This document shows, in pieces, positions 23,454 to 33,300 of a stretch of 64,000 nt of DNA (position 1 is its first letter; every line of letters begins with the position of its first letter). The stretch comes from an uncultured Gammaproteobacteria bacterium (GTDB lineage Bacteria; Pseudomonadota; Gammaproteobacteria; Pseudomonadales; Litorivicinaceae), in the NCBI GenBank assembly GCA_913057215.1, contig CAJXNQ010000002.1, forward strand, positions 1-64,000. The letters run 5' to 3'. The notes beneath the pieces were generated by a model. That model saw only the letters and a program-made list of their open reading frames with translations, ran no database searches and was not told the origin of the DNA. The translations under genes and the position numbers were made by a program.

Positions 23454-23717
23454 ATGGCCTTACCTATTCCAGAGCGTTGGCAGATCCTTCAGCGCGATTC
23501 CGTTGAAATGTTGTCACGGGAATTTCGGTTTGACAATTTTTCAAATGCCATGGCCTTTGCATCCCGTGTCGGTGAAGCGGCCGATGCTGCCGATCATCAC
23601 CCAGAAATCACAGTCTCTTGGGGAAGCGTTCGAGTGCTTTGGTGGTCACATGACGCAGGTGGTGTGACTGAGCGAGATATATCGCTTGCAGAGGCCACTG
23701 ATCGACTGTATGAGTAG
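23454..23717 (+). CDS. phhB: 4a-hydroxytetrahydrobiopterin dehydratase (PCD/DCoH family)
   Basis: FRFDNFSNAMAFASRVGEAADAADHHPEITVSWGSVRVLWWSHDAGGVTERD. Confidence 0.9.
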   Translation: MALPIPERWQILQRDSVEMLSREFRFDNFSNAMAFASRVGEAADAADHHPEITVSWGSVRVLWWSHDAGGVTERDISLAEATDRLYE

Positions 23718-23753
23718 CGCGCATTGGGGACGTGATGTCCGAGGAGGTGTTGC

Positions 23754-24809
23754 GTGCGAATCGCGTTTTTGGTTGCAGATTGGGCAGATCTGACGCCTGG
23801 TAAAAGCTCAACACTTGCGATGATTCGAGAGTCCGCCTCACGCAATCATTCTGTGTATGTCATCTATCCCCGCAATCTGACAGTGCGTGACAATGTTGCC
23901 TACGGATTTGCGCGTCGTGTGCAGACCGAGGGCAAGGTGTCGGATTCGGTGGCCTCGTTTTATAAAAAAGCGGTGTTGTCGGAAAAAATGCTGCCGTTAC
24001 ATTCTTTCGATGCGATTTTTGTGAGGCGCGACCCGCCACTGGATCCCATCGTTTTGAACTTTCTCGATTCGATTAAAGCAGAAACGGTGGTTTTGAACGA
24101 TGTGGATGGGATCCGCAAAGCCAACAATAAAATCTACACCACCAGCTTTCACACCGTGGGGTCGGAGTATCTGCCGGAAACCTACGTTTCAAAGAATAAA
24201 GATTACTTAAAGCGCATCATTCGGGAGTCAGATCGGAGCCGTTGGATCTTGAAACCACTTGATGGCTCGGGTGGACGCGGCGTGATTTTGCTCGAAACTC
24301 AAGCGCAGGGCTCTTTGAACTCGCTCCTTGATTTTTATATCGACACCAATCACGGACAAAGCAATTACGTGGTGCTGCAAGAGTATCTCGAGGCGGCCGA
24401 AGAAGGTGATATTCGCGTCTTGATGCTCGGCGGAAAATCCATCGGCGCCTATCAACGACGGCCGGCAAGTGACGATATTCGAGCCAACATCCACGCTGGA
24501 GCGACCGCGCACAAGGTGACATTGTCAGATGAGCAGACGCGATTGCTCCATAAGATTGGTCCGCAACTGATGGCCGATGGACTCCATTTCGTGGGACTGG
24601 ATTTGATTGGCAATAAGCTGCTTGAGGTGAACGTATTGAACCCAGGCGGGATCACCAATATCAATCGATTAAATCGACTGAAGCTCGAGCGCAAAGTGAT
24701 TGATTATGTCGAACAAATGGTGGATGCCCGCCATGCGAAGCGCTCAGAGCTCGAGCTACGTCTCACTCAGATCTCTGAACTCAGGCGACAGCTCGATCAG
24801 TCGGTTTAG
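23754..24809 (+). CDS. gshB: Glutathione synthetase-like ATP-grasp protein
   Basis: RRDPPLDP; WILKPLDGSGGRGVILLE; HFVGLDLIGNKLLEVNVLNPGGI; GTG start. Confidence 0.75.
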   Translation: MRIAFLVADWADLTPGKSSTLAMIRESASRNHSVYVIYPRNLTVRDNVAYGFARRVQTEGKVSDSVASFYKKAVLSEKMLPLHSFDAIFVRRDPPLDPIVLNFLDSIKAETVVLNDVDGIRKANNKIYTTSFHTVGSEYLPETYVSKNKDYLKRIIRESDRSRWILKPLDGSGGRGVILLETQAQGSLNSLLDFYIDTNHGQSNYVVLQEYLEAAEEGDIRVLMLGGKSIGAYQRRPASDDIRANIHAGATAHKVTLSDEQTRLLHKIGPQLMADGLHFVGLDLIGNKLLEVNVLNPGGITNINRLNRLKLERKVIDYVEQMVDARHAKRSELELRLTQISELRRQLDQSV

Positions 24810-25798
24810 GCGTTCACATCAATGAGGATGCGTCCAGCCACTTGATTGTCGATCAGTTGATGGGCTGTCTGCTGGATCGCCTCAAGTCCAATCATGCGAG
24901 TGCTTGCGTCGAGCTGTTCGGGTGTGACGTTTTCAGACAACAATTGCCAGGCTCGATCGCGTGTCGCGCGAGGTGCGTGGACTGAATCGACGCCCTGCAA
25001 GCGGATGTTTCGCAAAATAAAGGGAAAGACGGTGGTGTTGAGCTGGAAACCGCTGGCATTTCCAGTGGCGGCGATGACACCGTTGTATTGAATCTGTGCG
25101 ATCAGTGTGGCGAGAGTTTGGCCGCCGACTGTATCAATGGCACCGGCAAAACGTGTGGATTCAAGGGGTTTGGGGTCACGTGCAAAGTCATCACGCGCGA
25201 GTATTTCTGAGGCGCCGAGGGCTTTCAGCCGATCATGCTCGGAATCTCTTCCGGTGATGGCATGCACTTCATAACCAAGTGTGGATAACACGGTGGTTGC
25301 GATTCCACCGACACCGCCGCCGGCACCGGACACAGCAATGGGGCCGTCTGCCGGCTTTAATTCCGAATCAAGCAGTGCAAGCACACACAGCATGCCTGTT
25401 AAACCACCGGTCCCAAACTGCATGGCGCTTCGGCTCGTCAACGCCTTGGGTGTTTTGACCAGATAGGAACCCGGCACGCGGACCTGTTCTGCCATGCCAC
25501 CGGTGTGGGTCTCGCCGACTCCGTGCCCAGTCAGAATCACATGTTCTCCGGGTGAGAAATCTGGGTCGTCAGATGACAAGACCACACCCGCGGCATCGAT
25601 TCCAGGAATCATCGGAAAATCGCGAATGATCTTGCCCTTGCCGGTGATTGCGAGCGCATCTTTGTAGTTGAGAGAGCTGAACTCGTTGGCGATAAGGACA
25701 TTTCCGGTACTCAGCGCCTCCTGTTCGAGTGTTTCAATCTGAACGTCTGGAACCTTGGTGTCAGTCTGATGCAGTCGGAGTGCGCGAAATGAGCTCAT
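24806..25798 (-). CDS. acuI: YhdH/AcuI-family quinone oxidoreductase / acrylyl-CoA reductase
   Basis: FSSLNYKDALAITGKGKIIRDFPMIPGIDAAG; MDR fold Rossmann GAGGGVGGIA. Confidence 0.85.
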   Translation of the reverse strand: MSSFRALRLHQTDTKVPDVQIETLEQEALSTGNVLIANEFSSLNYKDALAITGKGKIIRDFPMIPGIDAAGVVLSSDDPDFSPGEHVILTGHGVGETHTGGMAEQVRVPGSYLVKTPKALTSRSAMQFGTGGLTGMLCVLALLDSELKPADGPIAVSGAGGGVGGIATTVLSTLGYEVHAITGRDSEHDRLKALGASEILARDDFARDPKPLESTRFAGAIDTVGGQTLATLIAQIQYNGVIAATGNASGFQLNTTVFPFILRNIRLQGVDSVHAPRATRDRAWQLLSENVTPEQLDASTRMIGLEAIQQTAHQLIDNQVAGRILIDVNA

Positions 25799-25846
25799 GG
25801 GGATCGTCCTTTGTTATTGGACTCTCCATGGTATGGAGTTTTTGGC

Positions 25847-25878
25847 AAAAAAAAAGAGGAACCGAAGTTCCTCTTTTT
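25847..25878 (-). terminator. Intrinsic terminator after phasin gene (probably bidirectional)
   Basis: Perfect 12-bp stem AAAAAGAGGAAC-CGAA-GTTCCTCTTTTT with A/T tracts both sides. Confidence 0.9.
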
Positions 25879-25903
25879 CAGATGCGCGAGTTGTCAGGGC
25901 ACA

Positions 25904-26278
25904 TTAGTGCTTTGTGACAGACTCCATTGCACCTTTGACGATGTTTGATGCTTCGTCACGGCTTTTCACAAGTGTCTCTTGTGAAGATTTTGCCGCGTCG
26001 ATCAAACGTGCTTGCAAGCCCTGGAGGTATGACTTCTGAGATTCAACAGCTGACGCCATGTCCTTCTCAGATGACAGTGCTTTCGCCTGCTCCATTGCGC
26101 CTTCAACCAGCTCTTTGACCAGTGCAGTTTGCTGCTCAACCAACGATTCAACCGTTGACTTGTTGATCTCAAACAGATCAGTCATTGGCTTCATAGCAGT
26201 TTCGTAAGACTTGGTGTCAAACATCTGCTTCATGTTGCTCTGCATTTCTTCAATCATTTTTGCGTACATGGGATTCAC
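25904..26278 (-). CDS. Phasin family protein
   Basis: 124 aa Ala/Lys/Glu-rich helical; MNPMYAKMIEEMQSNMKQMFDTKSYETAMKPMTDLFEINKSTVESLVEQQTALVKELVEG; adjacent to phaR/phaC. Confidence 0.85.
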   Translation of the reverse strand: MNPMYAKMIEEMQSNMKQMFDTKSYETAMKPMTDLFEINKSTVESLVEQQTALVKELVEGAMEQAKALSSEKDMASAVESQKSYLQGLQARLIDAAKSSQETLVKSRDEASNIVKGAMESVTKH

Positions 26279-26292
26279 TCCTTTTCAACAAT

Positions 26293-26368
26293 TTGTGCGG
26301 TGCACAAGGTATGGAGTAAAGATAGCATGTTGCAGTGCAACGTCAACACTTTTTTGTGCATCGCACCA
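26293..26368 (-). promoter_or_regulatory. Phasin promoter with three TGC-N3-GCA inverted repeats (candidate PhaR operators)
   Basis: TTGTGC-GGT-GCACAA (26293-26307), GTTGC-AGT-GCAAC (26329-26341), TTGTGC-ATC-GCACCA (26354-26368); minus-strand -35 TTGACG (26346-26341), N16, -10 TATCTT (26324-26319). Confidence 0.7.
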
Positions 26369-26377
26369 AAAAAAGAA

Positions 26378-26827
26378 TCAGTCTTTGGTCTTAGTCTGAT
26401 TCCCCAGCATCGATTGGGACATTGATTCCCACAGTTTCAAATTATCTTCCGTCATTTTTTGCATCATACCGATGGGCGTTGCGCCAATGACTGAGCGCAT
26501 TTGATCCTGCATCACTTCTTGTTGATTTAAGAAAAATGAGATGGATTGTTCGAGGAAGTGGGCCATATTGGTCTGCATACCGGAGCCGTAGAAACGAATT
26601 AGGTGTTGCAACACTTCATTGGTGAGGACGTGTTCACCGGCATCATTTTCCTGCTCCATGATGATCTGCAAGAGAATTGAGCGCGTGAGATCCTCCCCCG
26701 TTTTTGAGTCCACTACACGGAAACGCTCATGCCCGAGAACCAGATCGCGCACGTTATCAATCGTCACATAGCAGCTTTGTGAGGTGTCATACAGCCGTCT
26801 GTTGGGGTATTTTTTCAGAGTACGCAT
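26378..26827 (-). CDS. phaR: Polyhydroxyalkanoate synthesis repressor PhaR
   Basis: MRTLKKYPNRRLYDTSQSCYVTIDNVRDLVLGHERFRVVDSKTGEDLTRSILLQII. Confidence 0.95.
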   Translation of the reverse strand: MRTLKKYPNRRLYDTSQSCYVTIDNVRDLVLGHERFRVVDSKTGEDLTRSILLQIIMEQENDAGEHVLTNEVLQHLIRFYGSGMQTNMAHFLEQSISFFLNQQEVMQDQMRSVIGATPIGMMQKMTEDNLKLWESMSQSMLGNQTKTKD

Positions 26828-26908
26828 GATGCTGCCTTGTTATGTTGAAACTATATATCGGACTGTACCGATAAAATCGGCTCATCGCAAAAGGACACGA
26901 GGCCTAAG

Positions 26909-28507
26909 TTGCAAGGATTACAAGGGTTTGACCCAGAGCACACCGAATGGATGCAGGTTTGGCTGAAACGCCTCGCCGATGAGCATGCGTTGTTGACCTT
27001 TATGGATCCGTCACCAGTTGCCGAGTTATCACAGGCGCTGACTGCACTGGCGAGCAACGATCCGGCACGGTTTCAGAGTCTGCAATCCGATGTCTTGCCC
27101 CAGATGTTGTCCGCCTTCATTCGCACCGATGCGACCGATGAGGACTGGCTGTCGTTGATGGATCAATGCATCGCAGCGCTCCCTGAGGTTGAAGATTTTG
27201 ATCGCAGTCGGGTGCTGTGGTTGATTCGCCAGCTCCAAGATTCTGGTCGTCTTGTCGAGCGTGTCCGGACCATGCTCGAGACCAAGTCCGTGAACCTTGA
27301 GCAGGGGATCCGACACTGGCAAGAAGACATTGTGGCCGGCGCAGTCCTTCCAGACACCTTAAGACCCGAGACCTTTCGCCTTGGCGAGACCTTGGCGACC
27401 ACGCCAGGGGATGTGGTTTTTGAAAATCAGTTATTTCAGTTGATTCAGTACCGCCCGAGTACACCCGCCGTCGCTGAACACCCCATGCTGTTGGTCCCAG
27501 CCTTTGTGAATCGGTACTACATCTTGGATCTGTCGCCCGAGATGTCGATGGTGCGTTGGTTGGTTAGCCAAGGCCACACGGTCTTCCTGATCAGTTGGGT
27601 CAATCCCGATGCAGGTCTTGCCAATTATGATGTCACCCATTATGTGCTCGATGGCGTATTGGCAGCACTGGATCAAATGGATCGGATGCTCAACGGTCAA
27701 CCTGTTCAGTTGGTGGGGTATTGCGCCGGTGGTGTGCTTGCAAGCATTGCGGCGGCCTGGCTTGCTACGCGTGGTGAGCAGCGTATTGTCTCGCTCACAT
27801 TGTTGACGACCTTATTAGATTATTCAGATGCAGGGCCGCTGGGCGATCTTGTGACTGAGTCCTCCGTTGATGCCCTGACTCAACCGCTTGAGACACTGGG
27901 GTATCTGCCTGCTGAACTGCTCTTACGCACCTTCGCAAGCCTTCGGCCAACCGATCTCATGTTCGCGCGCGGGCTCCATTCGTATATTCTGGGTGAGCGT
28001 CACAAGCCGTTACCGTTATTGCATTGGCTGGGTGATGGGACGCGCACGCCTGCTGCGCTGGTGTTGTGGATTTTAAAGTCTTTATATCTTGAGAATCGAC
28101 TGATTGATGGCGAGCCGCTCATCATTGCCGGTCAATCAATTGACCTGTCTAAATTGGACATTCCTGTGTTCTTGTTCGCCTGTCAGAACGATGAGATTGC
28201 GCCATGGGCCAGTGCAATGCGCATTGCGGATGTATTCAGCGGGCCTGTGACCTGCGTGCTTGGCCAAGGTGGGCATAATTCGGGAGTCGTTTGTCCTCCC
28301 GATTCGGCACGCTACGATCATTTTCGAATGGATGGTAAACAGCCGACTGATCTGGACCGCGCGCTTCACGTCAAAGGCAGTTGGTGGAACAGTTGGTTGG
28401 CGTTTCTGACAGAGACTCAGGGCCAAGCGTCTGTACCTCCAGCGCCCGGTGGCGGTCTCCGTCCTGTATTGGAGCCCGCCCCCGGTCGCTACGTCCGGCA
28501 GCGTTGA
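26909..28507 (+). CDS. phaC: Poly(3-hydroxyalkanoate) synthase, class I-like
   Basis: Lipase-like box GYCAGG, catalytic-type FACQNDEIAPW and GQGGHNSGVV, C-terminal PAPGGGLRPVLEPAPGRYV. Confidence 0.93.
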   Translation: MQGLQGFDPEHTEWMQVWLKRLADEHALLTFMDPSPVAELSQALTALASNDPARFQSLQSDVLPQMLSAFIRTDATDEDWLSLMDQCIAALPEVEDFDRSRVLWLIRQLQDSGRLVERVRTMLETKSVNLEQGIRHWQEDIVAGAVLPDTLRPETFRLGETLATTPGDVVFENQLFQLIQYRPSTPAVAEHPMLLVPAFVNRYYILDLSPEMSMVRWLVSQGHTVFLISWVNPDAGLANYDVTHYVLDGVLAALDQMDRMLNGQPVQLVGYCAGGVLASIAAAWLATRGEQRIVSLTLLTTLLDYSDAGPLGDLVTESSVDALTQPLETLGYLPAELLLRTFASLRPTDLMFARGLHSYILGERHKPLPLLHWLGDGTRTPAALVLWILKSLYLENRLIDGEPLIIAGQSIDLSKLDIPVFLFACQNDEIAPWASAMRIADVFSGPVTCVLGQGGHNSGVVCPPDSARYDHFRMDGKQPTDLDRALHVKGSWWNSWLAFLTETQGQASVPPAPGGGLRPVLEPAPGRYVRQR

Positions 28508-30010
<1,503 letters not shown>

Positions 30011-30048
30011 GGTCGCTCCTTAAAAATAATTTTCACAGAGTAAATCGG

Positions 30049-30108
30049 ATCAATATTGATGGATCAATAGCAAATAATTCGACTATGATGTATCAATATT
30101 GATTGATC
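30049..30108. promoter_or_regulatory. Twin palindromes ATCAATATTGAT in the mmsA/LysR divergent promoter region
   Basis: 30049-30060 and 30092-30103, each followed by (G/T)GATC; 43-bp spacing. Confidence 0.65.
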
Positions 30109-30120
30109 TAGAGCGGTTTC

Positions 30121-31011
30121 ATGGCATTGCACTGGGATGATGCGCGTTACTTTTTAGCACTGGCACGGACTGGACAAATTGGGAAGGCCGCTGAGCTGCT
30201 TGGTGTGTCAAACATCACATTGTCGCGGCGTCTCAAGCAGATCCAGACCGAAAGCGTGGCGCCTTTATGGACTCGCAGCCGAAACGGACTCGAATTGTCC
30301 GATGAAGGGAGGCGCCTGGTGGCGTACTTTGAGCGCGTTGAAGCCGAGCTCGATGCTGCGCAAGACTTCATGGCCGGGCAGGTGAGTGGGGAGATTGCCG
30401 GCACAGTGCGTGTCGCAGCCCCCGAGGGTTTTGTCAATCAGATTGTCAGCCCGCACTTAGATGCCTTTGTCGCCGCGTATCCCAAATTGCGTTTGGAAAT
30501 TGTCCCGCAAACGCCCGGATTTTCCATGTCCCGACGGCAAGCCGATCTGGCCGTTATGGTTGGCGAGCCCACTGAACCTGAATTGGCTCATGAACACCTG
30601 AGCGACTATGGACTTGGGGTTTATGCGACAGCTTCATATTTGGACGCCCACGGAACACCGTCCACAGTTGAGGATCTCACCGACCATCGTTTAATTGGTT
30701 ACGTCGAGGATTTGTTATTCAGTCCACGCCTGAATCTGCAACGGTCGATTTGGAATCAGTGGACATCGACCCTGTCGGTGTATTCGCCCGTGGCTCAGGT
30801 CGAGGCAGTCAGCAGTGGTGCAGGCATTGGTGTGTTACACACCTTTTTGATCCGAGATCGTGCCTTGGTTCGAATCCTGCCTGATCTGAAACTGACACGT
30901 GCATTTTATTTGGTATCACATCAAAATACGACGCACGTGCCGAGGATTCAAGCGGCTCTGGGGTTCTTACGGAGCCTCGCTCAGTATATTCCCGATGACG
31001 TGAGCCCCTAA
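30121..31011 (+). CDS. LysR family transcriptional regulator
   Basis: N-terminal HTH ARTGQIGKAAELLGVSNITLSRRLKQIQTE; divergent from mmsA. Confidence 0.92.
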   Translation: MALHWDDARYFLALARTGQIGKAAELLGVSNITLSRRLKQIQTESVAPLWTRSRNGLELSDEGRRLVAYFERVEAELDAAQDFMAGQVSGEIAGTVRVAAPEGFVNQIVSPHLDAFVAAYPKLRLEIVPQTPGFSMSRRQADLAVMVGEPTEPELAHEHLSDYGLGVYATASYLDAHGTPSTVEDLTDHRLIGYVEDLLFSPRLNLQRSIWNQWTSTLSVYSPVAQVEAVSSGAGIGVLHTFLIRDRALVRILPDLKLTRAFYLVSHQNTTHVPRIQAALGFLRSLAQYIPDDVSP

Positions 31012-31301
31012 AACTTCGCTGCTTTCATGTGGAGTCCGACCGCGGTTGGAGACTCGACAACAATGGAAGGCACATTGGGGCTCAGGTCAATAGGAATAGC
31101 CCCTTTTTCGGCAGGGGCTTAACTGCCCGAACTTTTGTGCCTCAGCGGCTTATGGTTATAAACGCGCATGCTGCGCGTGTCTTGTTTCCCAATATCGTCA
31201 AGGCTGAGACCCAAAAGTTTAAATAATCTCGCATATCGGTACTTTAAGTACCAATAAAGATTTTTTTATAAACCTGGCCAGTTTATTTGTCTGTGTTTTT
31301 A

Positions 31302-31391
31302 CGGCGATTTTCGCCGCGAAAAAAGCTATTGATAAACCAGTATGTCTTGTGTTAGTTTATATAAAATGAAATTCACGGCGATATTCGCCGT
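31302..31391 (+). promoter_or_regulatory. Paired palindromic operators upstream of abiEi
   Basis: CGGCGATTTTCGCCG (31302-31316) and ACGGCGATATTCGCCGT (31375-31391), 74 bp apart. Confidence 0.6.
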
Positions 31392-31465
31392 AAAGTGGCT
31401 TTTTAGTAAACCCGTGGCGCGAGCGCGGTGCCTAAAAGTCAATAATTGAAAGAAAGGCAGCGCAC

Positions 31466-32302
31466 TTGGGTAATAACCTGATATCGAAAGATGACGGCGT
31501 GAAAGGGGCGTATAAGGAGCCCCTGAAAGCGCTTCTACCCTATGGCATGCTGGCGACCAAAAAGTGGCTGGCAGATCAGGGCCTGAGTGCTCATGCTATA
31601 GATAATGCTGTGAAAACAAAAACCTTATTGCTACTAGCGACAGGGGTATATAGCCAGTATTCCCGCTCTGTAGGCTGGGAGGGTGTCGTGGCGTCGATGC
31701 AGCGTATGGAGCATGCCGAGGGCAGGGCAACCGTGGTTGGGGGTTTATCTGCCCTTTCCTTATCTGGCTTGTCGCAGTATCTGTCGTTCGGCAAAATGCT
31801 TCGTATTCATCTATACGCGGCGGGCAAGTTACCAACGTGGTTAGCACGTTTGTCGCTACCTGTGGAATTTGAAGGTCATAGCGCAAGCAAGCTGTGGCCT
31901 GACTCTGTTCTGGACAATCAGTCTTTTATCAAAGAGCACGAGTGGGAGGCTGAATTACCGCCGGTGTATTTTTCATGCCCAGAGAAAGCAATATTAGAAT
32001 TGTTGGTGGATTTGCCAGACGGTGTGACCTTTGAGCATGCCGATGAGTTAATGCAGGGTTTAGTGAACTTATCGCCCAGAAAGCTCGATGCTCTTTTGTT
32101 GGCTTGTAAGAATGTAAAAGCGAAGCGGTTATTCTTTTGGCTGGCAAAACGCCAAAACTATCCTTGGTTTAGCAAGCTGAACGTCGAAGATTACCATTTG
32201 GGATCAGGCAAGCGTGTCGTGGCTAAAGGCGGCAAGCTCGATACGGATTATCTAATCACAGTGCCATCACATATGGCAGAAGGTGGATTCAAGGATGGAT
32301 AG
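31466..32302 (+). CDS. AbiEi-like type IV antitoxin/transcriptional regulator
   Basis: Position 5' of AbiEii, overlapping frames; N-terminal wHTH-like region (KKWLADQGLSAHAIDNAVKTKTLLLLATGVYS). Confidence 0.85.
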   Translation: MGNNLISKDDGVKGAYKEPLKALLPYGMLATKKWLADQGLSAHAIDNAVKTKTLLLLATGVYSQYSRSVGWEGVVASMQRMEHAEGRATVVGGLSALSLSGLSQYLSFGKMLRIHLYAAGKLPTWLARLSLPVEFEGHSASKLWPDSVLDNQSFIKEHEWEAELPPVYFSCPEKAILELLVDLPDGVTFEHADELMQGLVNLSPRKLDALLLACKNVKAKRLFFWLAKRQNYPWFSKLNVEDYHLGSGKRVVAKGGKLDTDYLITVPSHMAEGGFKDG

Positions 32303-33209
32303 GAACAGTATTTACTACAAACAAGTGCAACTATTGATGCAGGTTTTGCCTTTTGTAGCGAAACAAGAATGCTTTGCACTTAAAGGCGGAACAGCAATAA
32401 ACCTCTTTGTAAGAGAGTTCCCGCGATTGTCTGTTGATATTGATCTTGTCTATCTGCCCATGAAAGGCCGTGACGAAGCCTTGAAGGAAATTTGTGAAGC
32501 TCTGGACGCGATTAGCGCGGACTTAAGCGATGCCTTTGGAGACGTTGAGCTCACTAAAGCCTACAAGTCCAAAAAGGACTCGCTACGGTTGATCGTTGCG
32601 CGTAACGGCGTACAGATCAAAGTCGAGCTCTCACCTGTTTTACGCGGCACGGTTTACCAGCCGCAGCGAATGGAAGTCTGTGCCGCTGTGGAAGATCAAT
32701 TTGGTTACGCCGAGGTGCCAGTCGTGGCATTGGCAGACCTCTATGCGGGTAAAATCTGCGCAGCCTTAGACAGGCAGCACCCAAGAGATTTATTTGATGT
32801 TAAGTGGCTTTTGGATAATGAAGGTTTAACGGAAGAAATACGCAAAGCGTTGCTGGTGTATCTGGCAAGCCATAACCGGCCAATGGCCGAATTGCTCCGA
32901 CCGCAATTTAAAGATATCTCGGCGATCTACGCTGGCGAGTTTGCAAATATGGCCGAAATTGACGTGCCTTTGGAGGAGCTGGAGGCGGTGAGAGAACGCT
33001 TGGTAGAGCTGATCCACTTAGGACTGACTGATAGCGAGAGACGGTTTTTAGTGTCTTTTAAAAGCCGTAAACCAGATTGGTCGTTACTTGGACTCAATGG
33101 AGTGAGTGAGCTTCCTGCGACAAAATGGAAGCAGATGAATCTAGCCAAAATGCCAGATGAGAAACATAAGAAAGCACTTGAAAAACTGGAACGTGTTCTA
33201 GAGCAGTAA
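32295..33209 (+). CDS. AbiEii/AbiGii-family nucleotidyltransferase toxin
   Basis: FALKGGTAINLFVREFPRLSVDIDLVYL (GG...DxD), IKVELSP, DLYAGKICAALDRQHPRDLFDVKWLL; ATG overlaps AbiEi stop (ATGGATAG). Confidence 0.9.
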   Translation: MDRNSIYYKQVQLLMQVLPFVAKQECFALKGGTAINLFVREFPRLSVDIDLVYLPMKGRDEALKEICEALDAISADLSDAFGDVELTKAYKSKKDSLRLIVARNGVQIKVELSPVLRGTVYQPQRMEVCAAVEDQFGYAEVPVVALADLYAGKICAALDRQHPRDLFDVKWLLDNEGLTEEIRKALLVYLASHNRPMAELLRPQFKDISAIYAGEFANMAEIDVPLEELEAVRERLVELIHLGLTDSERRFLVSFKSRKPDWSLLGLNGVSELPATKWKQMNLAKMPDEKHKKALEKLERVLEQ

Positions 33210-33222
33210 TTTATCGCGCGGT

Positions 33223-33248
33223 CGTTATTGAAAAAATAACGCGTTTTT
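33223..33248 (+). terminator. Intrinsic terminator after abiEii
   Basis: CGTTATT-GAAAA-AATAACG then CGTTTTT. Confidence 0.8.
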
Positions 33249-33300
33249 GGTCCTCAAATGGGGATATTTACGAATGGGTACGCAGTAGGAATGAATCGGT

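Noticed and set aside
26603-26614. Palindrome GTGTTGCAACAC inside phaR as another PhaR operator
   Set aside because: Lacks the 3-bp spacer of the intergenic sites and lies within coding sequence; likely chance.
31118-31170. Possible integron attC site (GCTTAAC core-like heptamer) upstream of abiE
   Set aside because: No matching GTTRRRY partner or attC-like imperfect stem found; no integrase in window.
31029-31226. 65-aa plus-strand ORF between LysR and abiE
   Set aside because: No recognisable motifs; overlaps hairpin-rich noncoding sequence. Kept only as a region of interest.
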